Source: Pseudomonas sp. L5B5
Lineage (GTDB): Bacteria > Pseudomonadota > Gammaproteobacteria > Pseudomonadales > Pseudomonadaceae
DNA: 64,000 nt
NCBI RefSeq assembly: GCF_020520285.1
Contig: NZ_CP084742.1
Span: forward strand, 4,712,001 to 4,776,000
Reading direction: 5' to 3'
The notes under the pieces were generated by a model. It was not told where the DNA came from. It was given only the letters and a program-made list of their open reading frames with translations, and did no database searches. The position numbers were made by a program, and so were the translations under genes. How positions within the stretch are numbered: the first letter of the stretch is position 1; every line of letters starts with the position of its first letter. This document shows, piece after piece, positions 25,765 through 34,204 of the stretch.

Positions 25765-28700
25765 ATGACTCGGATCGCCACCCCCATCAGCGAGATCCAG
25801 GAACACTACGACGTCGTCGTCATCGGCTCCGGTTATGGAGGCGGCATCGCTGCCTCGCGGCTGTCCCGGGCCGGGCGACGGGTGTGCCTGCTGGAGCGCG
25901 GGCGGGAGATCCGTCCCGGGGAGTTTCCCAACACCCTGGTCAGCGCCACCGAAGAACTGCAGGTGCACGATCCCGACGGGCACATTGGTTCGCGCACCGG
26001 CTTGTTCGACCTGCACGTCAATGCCCAGCAGAACGTGGTGGTCGGCTGCGGCCTGGGCGGCACTTCGCTGATCAACGCCAACGTCGCCCTGGAACCCGAG
26101 CCCGGGGTATTCGACGACCCACGCTGGCCCCAGGCGGTGCGCGACCACCGCGATACCTTGCTCAAGCAGGGCTTCGCCCTGGCCCGGGAGATGCTCAAGC
26201 CCAACCCCTATCCCGATTCGGCGCCGGCCCTGGACAAGCTCAAGGCCCACCGCAAGTCCGCGGACTACCTCAAGCAGGGCGCGCACTTCTACAAGCCGCC
26301 GATCAATGTGACCTTCAACAAGCTGCCCAACAACCTCAACCATGTCGGGGTCGAGCAGCTGCCCTGCAACCAGTGCGGCGACTGCGTCTCGGGTTGTAAC
26401 AACAAGGCCAAGAACACCACCTTGATGAACTACCTGCCCGACGCCTGCAACCATGGCGCAGAGATTTTCTGCCAGGCCCAGGTCCGGCATCTGGAGCGCG
26501 ACGGCGATGGCTGGATCGTGCACTTCCAGTACCTGGACAGCGGTCGCGAGAAATTCTCGGCACCGACCCTGTTCGTCAAGGCCGATATTGTCGTGGTGTC
26601 CGCCGGAACCCTGGGCTCCACCGAGATTCTCCTGCGTTCGCGGGCCAAGGGCCTGGCCACGTCGGCCCAGTTGGGCGAGCACATGAGTGGCAACGGCGAC
26701 ATCCTCGGCTTCGGTCACAACTGCGAGCAACCGATCAACGGCATCGGTTTTGGCACTCACCCGGCCAGCGAATTGAAACCCGTGGGCCCATGCATCACCT
26801 CGGTGATCGACATGCGCACCGAGGGCGACCGCACCAGCCGCATGGTGATCGAAGAAGGCTCGATCCCCGGCGCCCTGGGCCAGGCCATGGTGCCGAGCAT
26901 GGCGCTGTTTGCCAGCACACTGGGCCAGGCCACCGACAACAGCCTCAGCGGCAAGCTGGGCTACAAGGAACGCGAGGCCGAAAGCTTCCTGCGCGGGCCC
27001 TACCACGGGGCCCTGCACAGCATGCAGACCTACCTGATCATGAGCCACGACAACGGGCGTGGGCGCATGCTGCTGGACCCCCAGGACCAGTTGCGCATCG
27101 ACTGGCCGGGCGTGGGCGAGCAACCCAACGTGGTGCTGGGCAATGAGCGTCTGCACCAGAGCACCCGGGCCCTGGGCGGGGTCTGGGTGGAAAACCCGAT
27201 CTGGACCAAGCTGCTCAAGCACAGCATCGTCTCGGTCCATCCCCTGGGTGGCTGCGTGATGGGCGAGGATGCGAGCCAGGGCGTGGTCAACCACAAGGGC
27301 CAGGTGTTCAGCGGCACCCAGGGCAGCGAGGTCTATCCCGGGCTCTATGTGGCCGATGGCGCGGTGATTCCTACTTCCCTGGCGGTCAATCCGCTGCTGA
27401 CCATCTCGGCGGTGAGCGAGCGCAACATGCAACTGCTGGCCGAGGACCGCGGCTGGAAGATCGACTATCGCCTGCCTTCGGCCCCTGGCAAGCCGGTTGC
27501 GGCACCGACCCTGGGGGTGCAGTTCACCGAGACCATGAAGGGGTTTTTCTCCACCGCCTTCACCCAGCCCCAGGGCACCGACCTGACGCTCTATCAAGCG
27601 GCGGCCAAGCGTGGCGAAGAGCAGAACTCGCCCATCGAGTTCACCCTGACCATCACCGCGGACGACCTCAACCGGATGATCAAGGAACCCGAGCACGCCG
27701 CAACGCTGGTGGGCACCCTCGAGGCGCCGATGCTGTCGGCGCAGCCGCTGGTGGCCAGCCATGGGGTGTTCAACCTGTTCGAGCAATACCAGCAGCAGGT
27801 GGGCGTACGGCACATGGACTATGACATGCGCCTGAGCGCCGAGGATGGCAGCGACTACTACTTCAGCGCCTTCAAGACCGTGCCCGAGGACAACGGCGTA
27901 CTGAACATCTGGCCCGACACCAGCACCCTCTACGTGACCCTCTACCGCGGCCAGGACAAGAGCGGGCCGGTGTTGGGTTCGGGAGTGATGCACATCCAGC
28001 CGGCGGACTTCGCCCGGCAGATGACCACCATGAAGGTGCTCAATGCCCGCAATGAGCGCGAGCGCATCGAGGCCCTGGCGCGTTTCGGCCAGTTCTTCGC
28101 CGGGATCCTCTGGGAAAGCTACGGCGGTGTGTTCGCCGGCGATATCTACTTCAACCCCGACGCTCCGCCACGGGTCAAGCGGCCGCTGGCCGCACCCGCG
28201 CCGAGCGTGCAGTTCTTCGAGACCGAAGACCGCGTGCAACTGCGCCTGACCCGCTACCAGGCCGGCAAGAAGGGCCCGGTGATGCTGGTCCATGGCCTGG
28301 GCGTGGGCTCCAACATCTTCTCCACCGACACCATCCAGACCAATCTGCTGGAGTACCTGTGCAAGTACGGTTATGACGTCTGGCTCCTGGATTTTCGGGT
28401 CAGCATCCTGCTGCCGGCGAGCAAGCAGGAGTGCAATGGCGACCAGATTGCCGCCTACGACTTCAAGGCCGCCATCGCCCAGGTCCGCCAGGCCACGGGC
28501 GCGCGGGATGTGCAGTGCGTGGTGCACTGCTATGGCGCCACCACCTTCTTCATGTCGTTGCTGGCGGGCCTGGAGCACGTGCGCTCGGTGGTCTGCTCGC
28601 AGATCGCCGCCGACACCGTGGTGGCCACCGCCACCGGGATCAAGGCCGGGCTGCACTTGCCGGGGGTGCTCGATGCCATCGGCATCAAGTCGCTGACGGC

Positions 28701-29217
28701 CTATGCCGATAGCAAGGAAAGCTGGTTCAACAAGCTCTACGACAAGGCCCTCAACGGCTATGCGCGGATCGAGGCCCAGGGCTACTGCACCAACCCGGTG
28801 TGCCATCGCATCACCTTCATGTACGCCTCGCTGTATCGCCACGACACCCTCAACCAGAGCCTGCACGACAACCTGCACGAGCTGTTCGGCGAATCCAACA
28901 TCCAGACCTTCGAGCACCTGGCGCTGATCTGCCGCAAGGGGCATCTGGTGGACTTCAAGGGGCAGGACGTCTACATGCCGCACTTCGATCGGCTGAAGCT
29001 GCCGATCTGCTTCATCAGCGGTGCCGACAACCAGTGCTACCTGCCCCAGAGCACCCAGAAAACCTACGAGCGCCTGTGCCAGATGCATGGCCCCGAGCTG
29101 TTCAGCCGCCATGTGGTGCCGGGCTACGGGCACATCGACTGCATCTTCGGCAAGAACGCGGTGGTGGATGTGTACCCGCTGATGCTGGCGCATCTGGAGA
29201 AGACCGCCCTGGGTTGA
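25765..29217 (+). CDS. GMC oxidoreductase fused to an alpha/beta hydrolase
   Basis: A 1150-residue multidomain protein. The N-terminal GMC flavoprotein domain (about residues 10-570) shows the FAD motif VVVIGSGYGGGIAASRL, a cysteine motif CNQCGDCVSGC at about 201, and HPLGGCVMG at about 491, as in cholesterol-oxidase-like enzymes. A middle domain (about 580-830) is unassigned. The C-terminal alpha/beta hydrolase has the oxyanion motif VHGLGVGSN (about 840), a nucleophile elbow HCYGA (about 918, Cys in place of Ser) and a late GYGHIDC histidine. The substrate could be a sterol or hydrophobic alcohol/ester. ATG 25765 follows GAGAGGA. No signal peptide was seen. Confidence 0.82.
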   Translation: MTRIATPISEIQEHYDVVVIGSGYGGGIAASRLSRAGRRVCLLERGREIRPGEFPNTLVSATEELQVHDPDGHIGSRTGLFDLHVNAQQNVVVGCGLGGTSLINANVALEPEPGVFDDPRWPQAVRDHRDTLLKQGFALAREMLKPNPYPDSAPALDKLKAHRKSADYLKQGAHFYKPPINVTFNKLPNNLNHVGVEQLPCNQCGDCVSGCNNKAKNTTLMNYLPDACNHGAEIFCQAQVRHLERDGDGWIVHFQYLDSGREKFSAPTLFVKADIVVVSAGTLGSTEILLRSRAKGLATSAQLGEHMSGNGDILGFGHNCEQPINGIGFGTHPASELKPVGPCITSVIDMRTEGDRTSRMVIEEGSIPGALGQAMVPSMALFASTLGQATDNSLSGKLGYKEREAESFLRGPYHGALHSMQTYLIMSHDNGRGRMLLDPQDQLRIDWPGVGEQPNVVLGNERLHQSTRALGGVWVENPIWTKLLKHSIVSVHPLGGCVMGEDASQGVVNHKGQVFSGTQGSEVYPGLYVADGAVIPTSLAVNPLLTISAVSERNMQLLAEDRGWKIDYRLPSAPGKPVAAPTLGVQFTETMKGFFSTAFTQPQGTDLTLYQAAAKRGEEQNSPIEFTLTITADDLNRMIKEPEHAATLVGTLEAPMLSAQPLVASHGVFNLFEQYQQQVGVRHMDYDMRLSAEDGSDYYFSAFKTVPEDNGVLNIWPDTSTLYVTLYRGQDKSGPVLGSGVMHIQPADFARQMTTMKVLNARNERERIEALARFGQFFAGILWESYGGVFAGDIYFNPDAPPRVKRPLAAPAPSVQFFETEDRVQLRLTRYQAGKKGPVMLVHGLGVGSNIFSTDTIQTNLLEYLCKYGYDVWLLDFRVSILLPASKQECNGDQIAAYDFKAAIAQVRQATGARDVQCVVHCYGATTFFMSLLAGLEHVRSVVCSQIAADTVVATATGIKAGLHLPGVLDAIGIKSLTAYADSKESWFNKLYDKALNGYARIEAQGYCTNPVCHRITFMYASLYRHDTLNQSLHDNLHELFGESNIQTFEHLALICRKGHLVDFKGQDVYMPHFDRLKLPICFISGADNQCYLPQSTQKTYERLCQMHGPELFSRHVVPGYGHIDCIFGKNAVVDVYPLMLAHLEKTALG

Positions 29218-29265
29218 GCGGCCGTCGCCAGTGGCTTCAGGAGCATTCAGGCAAGGGTGAGAGGG

Positions 29266-31134
29266 ATGAACACTTATATCCGTTGGTTCCAACGCTTCAT
29301 CTGGCTGGGGATCGCCATGAACATGGTGTTCGCCCTGCCGGCGCTGTTCGCCCCGGCCCTGCTGACCGCGGTGGTCGGCCTGCCGCCGGTGCTGTCCGAT
29401 CCCTGGCTGGAGAACGCCGGCATGCTGCTGGTAGGCATCAGCCTGTTCTACATGCCCTCGGGCTTCAATGCGCCGCGCTACGTGGTGCATTCCTGGCTCT
29501 GCGTGCTGTCACGGCTGGTGGCCGTGGTGTTCTGGATCTACCTGATCGACACCAGCAACCAGTCCCAAGTGTTCGTGCCCATGCTCATGGGCGACCTGGG
29601 CATGTTCCTGGTGCTGGGCATCCTGCTGTACCTGGGCAGTGCCCCGGCCAATCGGCCCTGGGCCCTGCTCAAGGCCGGGCTGCATGCTGGGTGCCGGGCT
29701 TGGGCAAGCCGGTGGCGCCACCACGGCTTTCGCGTGGCGAGCCTGGTGGTGCTGCTGGTGCTGGGATTCGTCGGGTATGAAACCTGGGTCAACATGCTGC
29801 GCGAGGTGCCGCAGCCGCCGGAGGCCTCCGACGAGGATCACTTCAAGTACGCGGCCATCGGCCTGGGGATCGAGGCGCGGATTCCCTACTACCTGTTCGC
29901 CGTGCTGCCGCAACTGTGCCCGAAGAAACTGCCCCGGCCCGGTGGCTACGAAGTCTTCGGTTTCCTCTACGAGAACGGTCGCGACCTGCCGGTGGGGATG
30001 GCCAAGCGACAGCTGGGCTACCCGACGGTGGAACCCAATTGCGCCCTGTGCCATACCGGCGCCTATCGCGCCACGGCCAGTGATGTGTCCCAGGTGGTGC
30101 CCACCGCCCCGGCCAACCTGATGCAGCTCCAGGCCTTCCAGTGGTTCGCCTACGATTGCGCCAGCGATCCGGCATTCACCGTCGATGCGCTGATGACGGC
30201 GATCAACGCCAAGTTCCAGCTGGGCTTCATCGAGCGCCTGTACAACCGCTACCTGATCATGCCCATGGCCAAGAGCGCGCTGCTCAAGCAGAAGCAGGCC
30301 TACGCCTGGCAGAAGCTTCGGCCGCAGCAAGGCCCGGGGCGCACCGATACCTTCAATCCGACCAAGATGGTGGTGTTCGGTTTCCCCGATGACTCCACCA
30401 TCGGCACCGTGGATCTGCCACAGATCTGGAACCAGAAGCCTCGGGAGTCGATGTACCTGCACTGGGATGGCAACAACAACCAGATTCGCGAGCGCAACTA
30501 TGCCGCGGCGATGGCCGTGGGCGCGACGCCCGAATCGGTGTTGCCGGCAAGCTTCGACCGGGTCACCCACTGGCTGCTGGGGCACAAGCCGCCGGCTTGG
30601 CCGTTCGCCATCGACCAGGCCCGGGCGGTCCAGGGCAAACCCTTGTGGGAGGCCAATTGCGCTGGCTGCCATGATTTCGGCAAGGCCGACACCGGCCAGG
30701 TGACCACCAACATCCAAGTGCTGGGCACCGATCCCCATCGCCTGGACTCCTTCACCACGGGGTTGGTCCAGGCGTTCCATGGTTTCAAGAAACCGCCCTT
30801 CGACTTTGGTGCCTACCGCAAGACCCAGAGCTACAGCAACACCCCCACCGATGGCATCTGGCTGCGCGCGCCGTACTTGCACAACGGTTCGGTGCCCAGC
30901 CTGTGGGATTTGCTGCAGGTGCCGGTGCAACGGCCCCAGGTGTTCTACACCGGCTCGGATGTCTACGACCCGCAGAAGGTCGGGTTCATCACCAGCGGCC
31001 CGACGGTGCAGGGGCCGGGCTACTTCAAGTACGACACCCATCTGGAAGGCAACGGCAATGGCGGTCATCTGTATGGCACGCAGCTTTCCGAGCAGCAGAA
31101 ATGGCAGTTGATCGAATACATGAAGACCCTGTGA
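29266..31134 (+). CDS. Membrane-anchored c-type cytochrome with two heme sites
   Basis: A 622-residue protein with about five hydrophobic segments in residues 1-180 and a long C-terminal region carrying two heme c motifs, CALCH at residue 259 and CAGCH at residue 465. The end (GIWLRAPYLHNGSVPSLWDLL) is common to cytochrome c peroxidase/thiosulfate-oxidase-like proteins. The heme domains should lie in the periplasm. It starts 48 bp after the GMC gene and could take electrons from it, directly or through a carrier. I chose ATG 29266; a GTG at 29257 is possible. Confidence 0.78.
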   Translation: MNTYIRWFQRFIWLGIAMNMVFALPALFAPALLTAVVGLPPVLSDPWLENAGMLLVGISLFYMPSGFNAPRYVVHSWLCVLSRLVAVVFWIYLIDTSNQSQVFVPMLMGDLGMFLVLGILLYLGSAPANRPWALLKAGLHAGCRAWASRWRHHGFRVASLVVLLVLGFVGYETWVNMLREVPQPPEASDEDHFKYAAIGLGIEARIPYYLFAVLPQLCPKKLPRPGGYEVFGFLYENGRDLPVGMAKRQLGYPTVEPNCALCHTGAYRATASDVSQVVPTAPANLMQLQAFQWFAYDCASDPAFTVDALMTAINAKFQLGFIERLYNRYLIMPMAKSALLKQKQAYAWQKLRPQQGPGRTDTFNPTKMVVFGFPDDSTIGTVDLPQIWNQKPRESMYLHWDGNNNQIRERNYAAAMAVGATPESVLPASFDRVTHWLLGHKPPAWPFAIDQARAVQGKPLWEANCAGCHDFGKADTGQVTTNIQVLGTDPHRLDSFTTGLVQAFHGFKKPPFDFGAYRKTQSYSNTPTDGIWLRAPYLHNGSVPSLWDLLQVPVQRPQVFYTGSDVYDPQKVGFITSGPTVQGPGYFKYDTHLEGNGNGGHLYGTQLSEQQKWQLIEYMKTL

Positions 31135-31179
31135 GGCGAGCAGCCCTGCCGCCGCAGGACCACCAGGAGGGACACCGCC

Positions 31180-32457
31180 ATGTCACTGGCAAGCAGTCTG
31201 GAACATGAACTGGACCGGGTGAAAGCCCAGGTCGAGGGCCTGGTCGCGCGGTTCGACCTGGCCTGGAAGAAACTGCGCAACCAACTCGAACCCAAGGAGC
31301 TGCAAGCCATCCTCGACCTGATCCAGCGTGCCCACGACCAGGCGCAATACGCCATTGCCCACGGCGAGCTGCCTCCCGGGCAGGCGCCCGTACCCTGGGA
31401 GCTGGCCCATGGCATGTCGGTGCTGCACCTGGGCGCGGCCCAGCCCCTGCCGCAATCGGTGGACCAGCTGGCGACCCAGGTGCTCAAGGATGGCAGCCTG
31501 CTGGGCTGTCGCAAGTGGGAACTGCTGGACCTGAAGTGGAGCGAAGCCCTGGTGGCCTGGATCGAGAACCTGCGTGATCACGCCACCTTTGGTACTACGC
31601 CGGCGCTGGTCGAGATGGCCGATGAGGTTCTGCTGGACCTGGCCGGGGATTGGGGCACCGGCTACTTCGAAACCCAGTCGGCGGCGCAGCGGGTGGCCGA
31701 CCTGATCACCCAGGATCGGCCCGACATCAGCATCCACCTGGGGGACGTGTACTACGCCGGCACCGACAGTGACGAAAAGAACAACCTGGCGTCCTGGGCG
31801 ATGGGCAGCCAGGCCTCCTTCAGCCTCAACTCCAACCATGAGATGTACAGCGGCGCCCATGGTTACTTCGATGAAATCCACACCCTGTTCCCGGACCAGC
31901 AGGACACCAGCTATTTCGCCCTGTTCAACAGCCACTGGTTGGTCATCGGCCTGGACACCGCCTACGCCTCCGATGAAATGCAGCTGTACATGGACGGCAA
32001 CCTCAATGCCGTCCAGGAGCAATGGCTCACGGACTTGATGGCCAGCCATGGCCAGGGGCGGCAGATTATCCTGCTCAGCCATCACCAGGGCCTGGACATC
32101 ACCGGCCAGACCGCGACCGCGCTGTACAGCCAGGTGTGCAAGGCCTTGGGTAACCGCGCGCCGGACTACTGGTACTGGGGGCACCTGCACAACGGTATTT
32201 TCTACGCACCCAGGACCGACCCCCAGGGCATGGGGGTGATGAATGGCCGCTGTGTCGGCCACGGGGCGATTCCCTATGGCGATGCCAGCGAGCTGGATGG
32301 CGCGCCCGGGGTGTTGTGGTCGGAAACCCAGAAAGCCGGCGATGCCAACTACCCGCTGCGGGTGCTCAATGGTTATGCCCGGGTGAAACTGCAGGGAGCG
32401 CAGATCACCGAGCAGTTCGTCAGCGAGAAGGGCACGGTGCGCTGGCCCCTGGTCTGA
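31180..32457 (+). CDS. Metallophosphoesterase (calcineurin-like)
   Basis: A 425-residue protein whose C-terminal two thirds have the calcineurin-like phosphoesterase motifs: GDWGTG at about 156, HLGDVYYAG at about 187, SNHEMY at about 217 (Ser instead of the usual Gly), LSHHQ at about 298 and GHLHN at about 334. The metal ligands look complete. The first 130 residues are helical and unassigned. No signal peptide is visible. It is third in a three-gene set with the GMC fusion and the cytochrome (spacers 48 and 45 bp). Substrate unknown. Confidence 0.82.
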   Translation: MSLASSLEHELDRVKAQVEGLVARFDLAWKKLRNQLEPKELQAILDLIQRAHDQAQYAIAHGELPPGQAPVPWELAHGMSVLHLGAAQPLPQSVDQLATQVLKDGSLLGCRKWELLDLKWSEALVAWIENLRDHATFGTTPALVEMADEVLLDLAGDWGTGYFETQSAAQRVADLITQDRPDISIHLGDVYYAGTDSDEKNNLASWAMGSQASFSLNSNHEMYSGAHGYFDEIHTLFPDQQDTSYFALFNSHWLVIGLDTAYASDEMQLYMDGNLNAVQEQWLTDLMASHGQGRQIILLSHHQGLDITGQTATALYSQVCKALGNRAPDYWYWGHLHNGIFYAPRTDPQGMGVMNGRCVGHGAIPYGDASELDGAPGVLWSETQKAGDANYPLRVLNGYARVKLQGAQITEQFVSEKGTVRWPLV

Positions 32458-32468
32458 TACCGCGGATG

Positions 32469-32623
32469 TGCGCCCGCGTTGCGGTCGTGCGCAGCTTCGC
32501 TGGCGCTCAGCAGCGGCTACAGGGATGAATCGTGTAGCCGCTGCCGAGCTTGCGAGGCTGCGACAAGGCCGCTAGGCCTTCAGGGTCTGCGGGATTGCGC
32601 CCGCGTTGCGGTCGTGCGCAGCT
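32469..32623. repeat. REP-like elements with an exact 28-bp direct repeat
   Basis: An inverted pair of the GTAGCCGCTGCC family (arms near 32490-32520 and 32533-32560) is bracketed by two identical 28-bp sequences, 32469-32496 and 32596-32623, each starting TGCGCCCGCG. The right copy ends on the first base of the gbcA stop codon. Confidence 0.8.
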
Positions 32624-33918
32624 CAGCCGGTGACCGGCACGCCCTTGAGGTAGGGCGCCGGTTCCGCGCCGAGGTTGTTGAGCAGGCGCTCGCTGTACCA
32701 GTCGATGAAGTTGACCACGCCGAACTCGTAGGTCTTGGAGTAAGGCCCTGGCTGGTAGGCGGTGGAGTTGATGCCGCGCTGGTTCTCTTCGGCCAGGCGC
32801 CGGTCCTGGTCGTTGGTGGCGTCCCACACCTGGCGCATGCGCTCCACGTCGTAGTCCACGCCTTCCACGGCATCCTTGTGCACCAGCCACTTGGTGGTGA
32901 CCATGGTTTCCTGGGCACTGATCGGCCACACGGTGAACACGATGATGTGATCGCCCATGCAGTGGTTCCACGAATGGGGCAGGTGCAGGATGCGCATCGA
33001 GCCCAGGTCCGGGTTCTTGATCCGGCCCATGAGTTTCTTGCAGCCCTGCTTGCCGTCCAGGGTCATGGACACGGTGCCCTTGAGCAGTGGCATGCGCACG
33101 ATGCGGTTGCGCAGGCCGAAGCTGGCGTGGGCGTAGGGGATCTTCTCGGCTTCCCAGGCGGCGGCGGAGGCGGCCACGTGATCCTTGAAGGCCTGGTCGG
33201 CCCGTGGGTCGGTGACGTCGTCCCACTCCAGCAGGGTTTTCAGCAGTTCCGGGTGCGAGGCATTGCAGTGGTAGCACTCGCGGTTGTTTTCCAGCACCAG
33301 CTTCCAGTTGGCCTTCTCCATCAAGGTGGTGGTAATCGCCACCTTGGTGTTCTCCATGTCGTAGGGCTCCATGTAGTGGGCCAGGGTCGCCAGGAAGTCA
33401 TCGATGGCCGGCGGGTTCTCGGCCAGCGAGATGAAGATGTAGCCGCCGGCGGTCTTCACCTGCACCGGCTTGAGGCTGTACTGCTTCATGTCGAAGTCGG
33501 CACCCATCTCGGTGCCGGCGAACAGCAGGCGACCATCCACTTCGTAGGTCCACTGGTGGTAGGGGCAGACCAGCTTGGCCACCTTGCCCTTGTCGCTGGT
33601 GCACAACCGTGAGCCGCGGTGCCGGCAGACGTTGTGGAAGGCATGGACCACGCCGTCGGCGCCACGGATGACGATGATCGGGTTCTTGCCAATCTGCAGG
33701 GTAATGAAGTTGCCCTTGGCGGGAATCTCCGAGGTCATGCCGGCGATCAGCCACTCCTTGTGGAAGATCTCCTGCATGTCGATATCGAACAGCCGTTGAT
33801 CGCAGTAGAAGGGTTGCGGCAGCGAGAAGGTCCGCTCGCGTTCCTGCAGCATCTGCGCGGTGGCCTTGCGTGCGGGTTCCAGTGGATCGCCCAGGCTCAG
33901 GGTAGTGACGTCCATCAT
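32623..33918 (-). CDS. gbcA: GbcA, glycine betaine monooxygenase oxygenase subunit
   Basis: Rieske non-heme iron oxygenase that demethylates glycine betaine to dimethylglycine, releasing formaldehyde. The Rieske ligands are visible as Cys98-x-His100 and Cys118-x2-His121 (CRHRG and CPYHQW). The mononuclear iron site lies in ENNRECYHCNASHPEL. Length is 431 residues from ATG 33918; a second ATG follows at once and either fits the AGGA site. It is divergent from gbcB, its reductase, across a 286-bp regulatory region. Confidence 0.95.
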   Translation of the reverse strand: MMDVTTLSLGDPLEPARKATAQMLQERERTFSLPQPFYCDQRLFDIDMQEIFHKEWLIAGMTSEIPAKGNFITLQIGKNPIIVIRGADGVVHAFHNVCRHRGSRLCTSDKGKVAKLVCPYHQWTYEVDGRLLFAGTEMGADFDMKQYSLKPVQVKTAGGYIFISLAENPPAIDDFLATLAHYMEPYDMENTKVAITTTLMEKANWKLVLENNRECYHCNASHPELLKTLLEWDDVTDPRADQAFKDHVAASAAAWEAEKIPYAHASFGLRNRIVRMPLLKGTVSMTLDGKQGCKKLMGRIKNPDLGSMRILHLPHSWNHCMGDHIIVFTVWPISAQETMVTTKWLVHKDAVEGVDYDVERMRQVWDATNDQDRRLAEENQRGINSTAYQPGPYSKTYEFGVVNFIDWYSERLLNNLGAEPAPYLKGVPVTG

Positions 33919-34053
33919 TCAAGTCCTCATGGCCGTTCGATGCGGCCGGCGTATTGGAGAGTGGCTACGGTGGGTGCTACGCAAGTCACGAAAAATCAGC
34001 GGTTGTCGTGGGGCGAGTGTGGGTCCGCAGGCGCCTCGAACCTTATCCATGGG

Positions 34054-34079
34054 CGACATGGCCCAATCTGTTCCCGACG
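34054..34079 (-). promoter_or_regulatory. Candidate GbdR site for gbcA
   Basis: On the minus strand, CGTCG and TGTCG are direct repeats 21 bp apart, about 135 bp before the gbcA start. AraC-type activators bind such layouts. The assignment to GbdR is inference. Confidence 0.45.
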
Positions 34080-34103
34080 CCGTGGGCCCGGTAGTTGGGG
34101 GCT

Positions 34104-34128
34104 GGTCGCGATAAGCATGTGAATGTCG
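34104..34128 (+). promoter_or_regulatory. Candidate GbdR site for gbcB
   Basis: GGTCGCGATA and TGTCGCAGATA are direct repeats 20 bp apart, about 80 bp before gbcB. The half-sites share TCGC and ATA. Confidence 0.45.
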
Positions 34129-34204
34129 CAGATAGGTAAACGGGGCCCAGGCGCCTTACGCAGAATCGCTGGCAAGACGCCGACAGTCGGCCGTGGAGAA
34201 CAGC

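Noticed and set aside
25714..29490. A 1258-codon open frame on the minus strand opposite the GMC gene
   Set aside because: It mirrors the codon structure of the GMC gene, is full of His, Gln, Gly, Ala and Val typical of GC-rich shadow frames, and shows no recognisable domain. The same holds for long minus frames at 43915-47097, 214-1725 and 16555-18556.
34131..34141. TAGGTAAAC resembling the 38-bp repeat (also near 55336)
   Set aside because: The match ends after about ten bases and the flanks differ, so these are not further copies.
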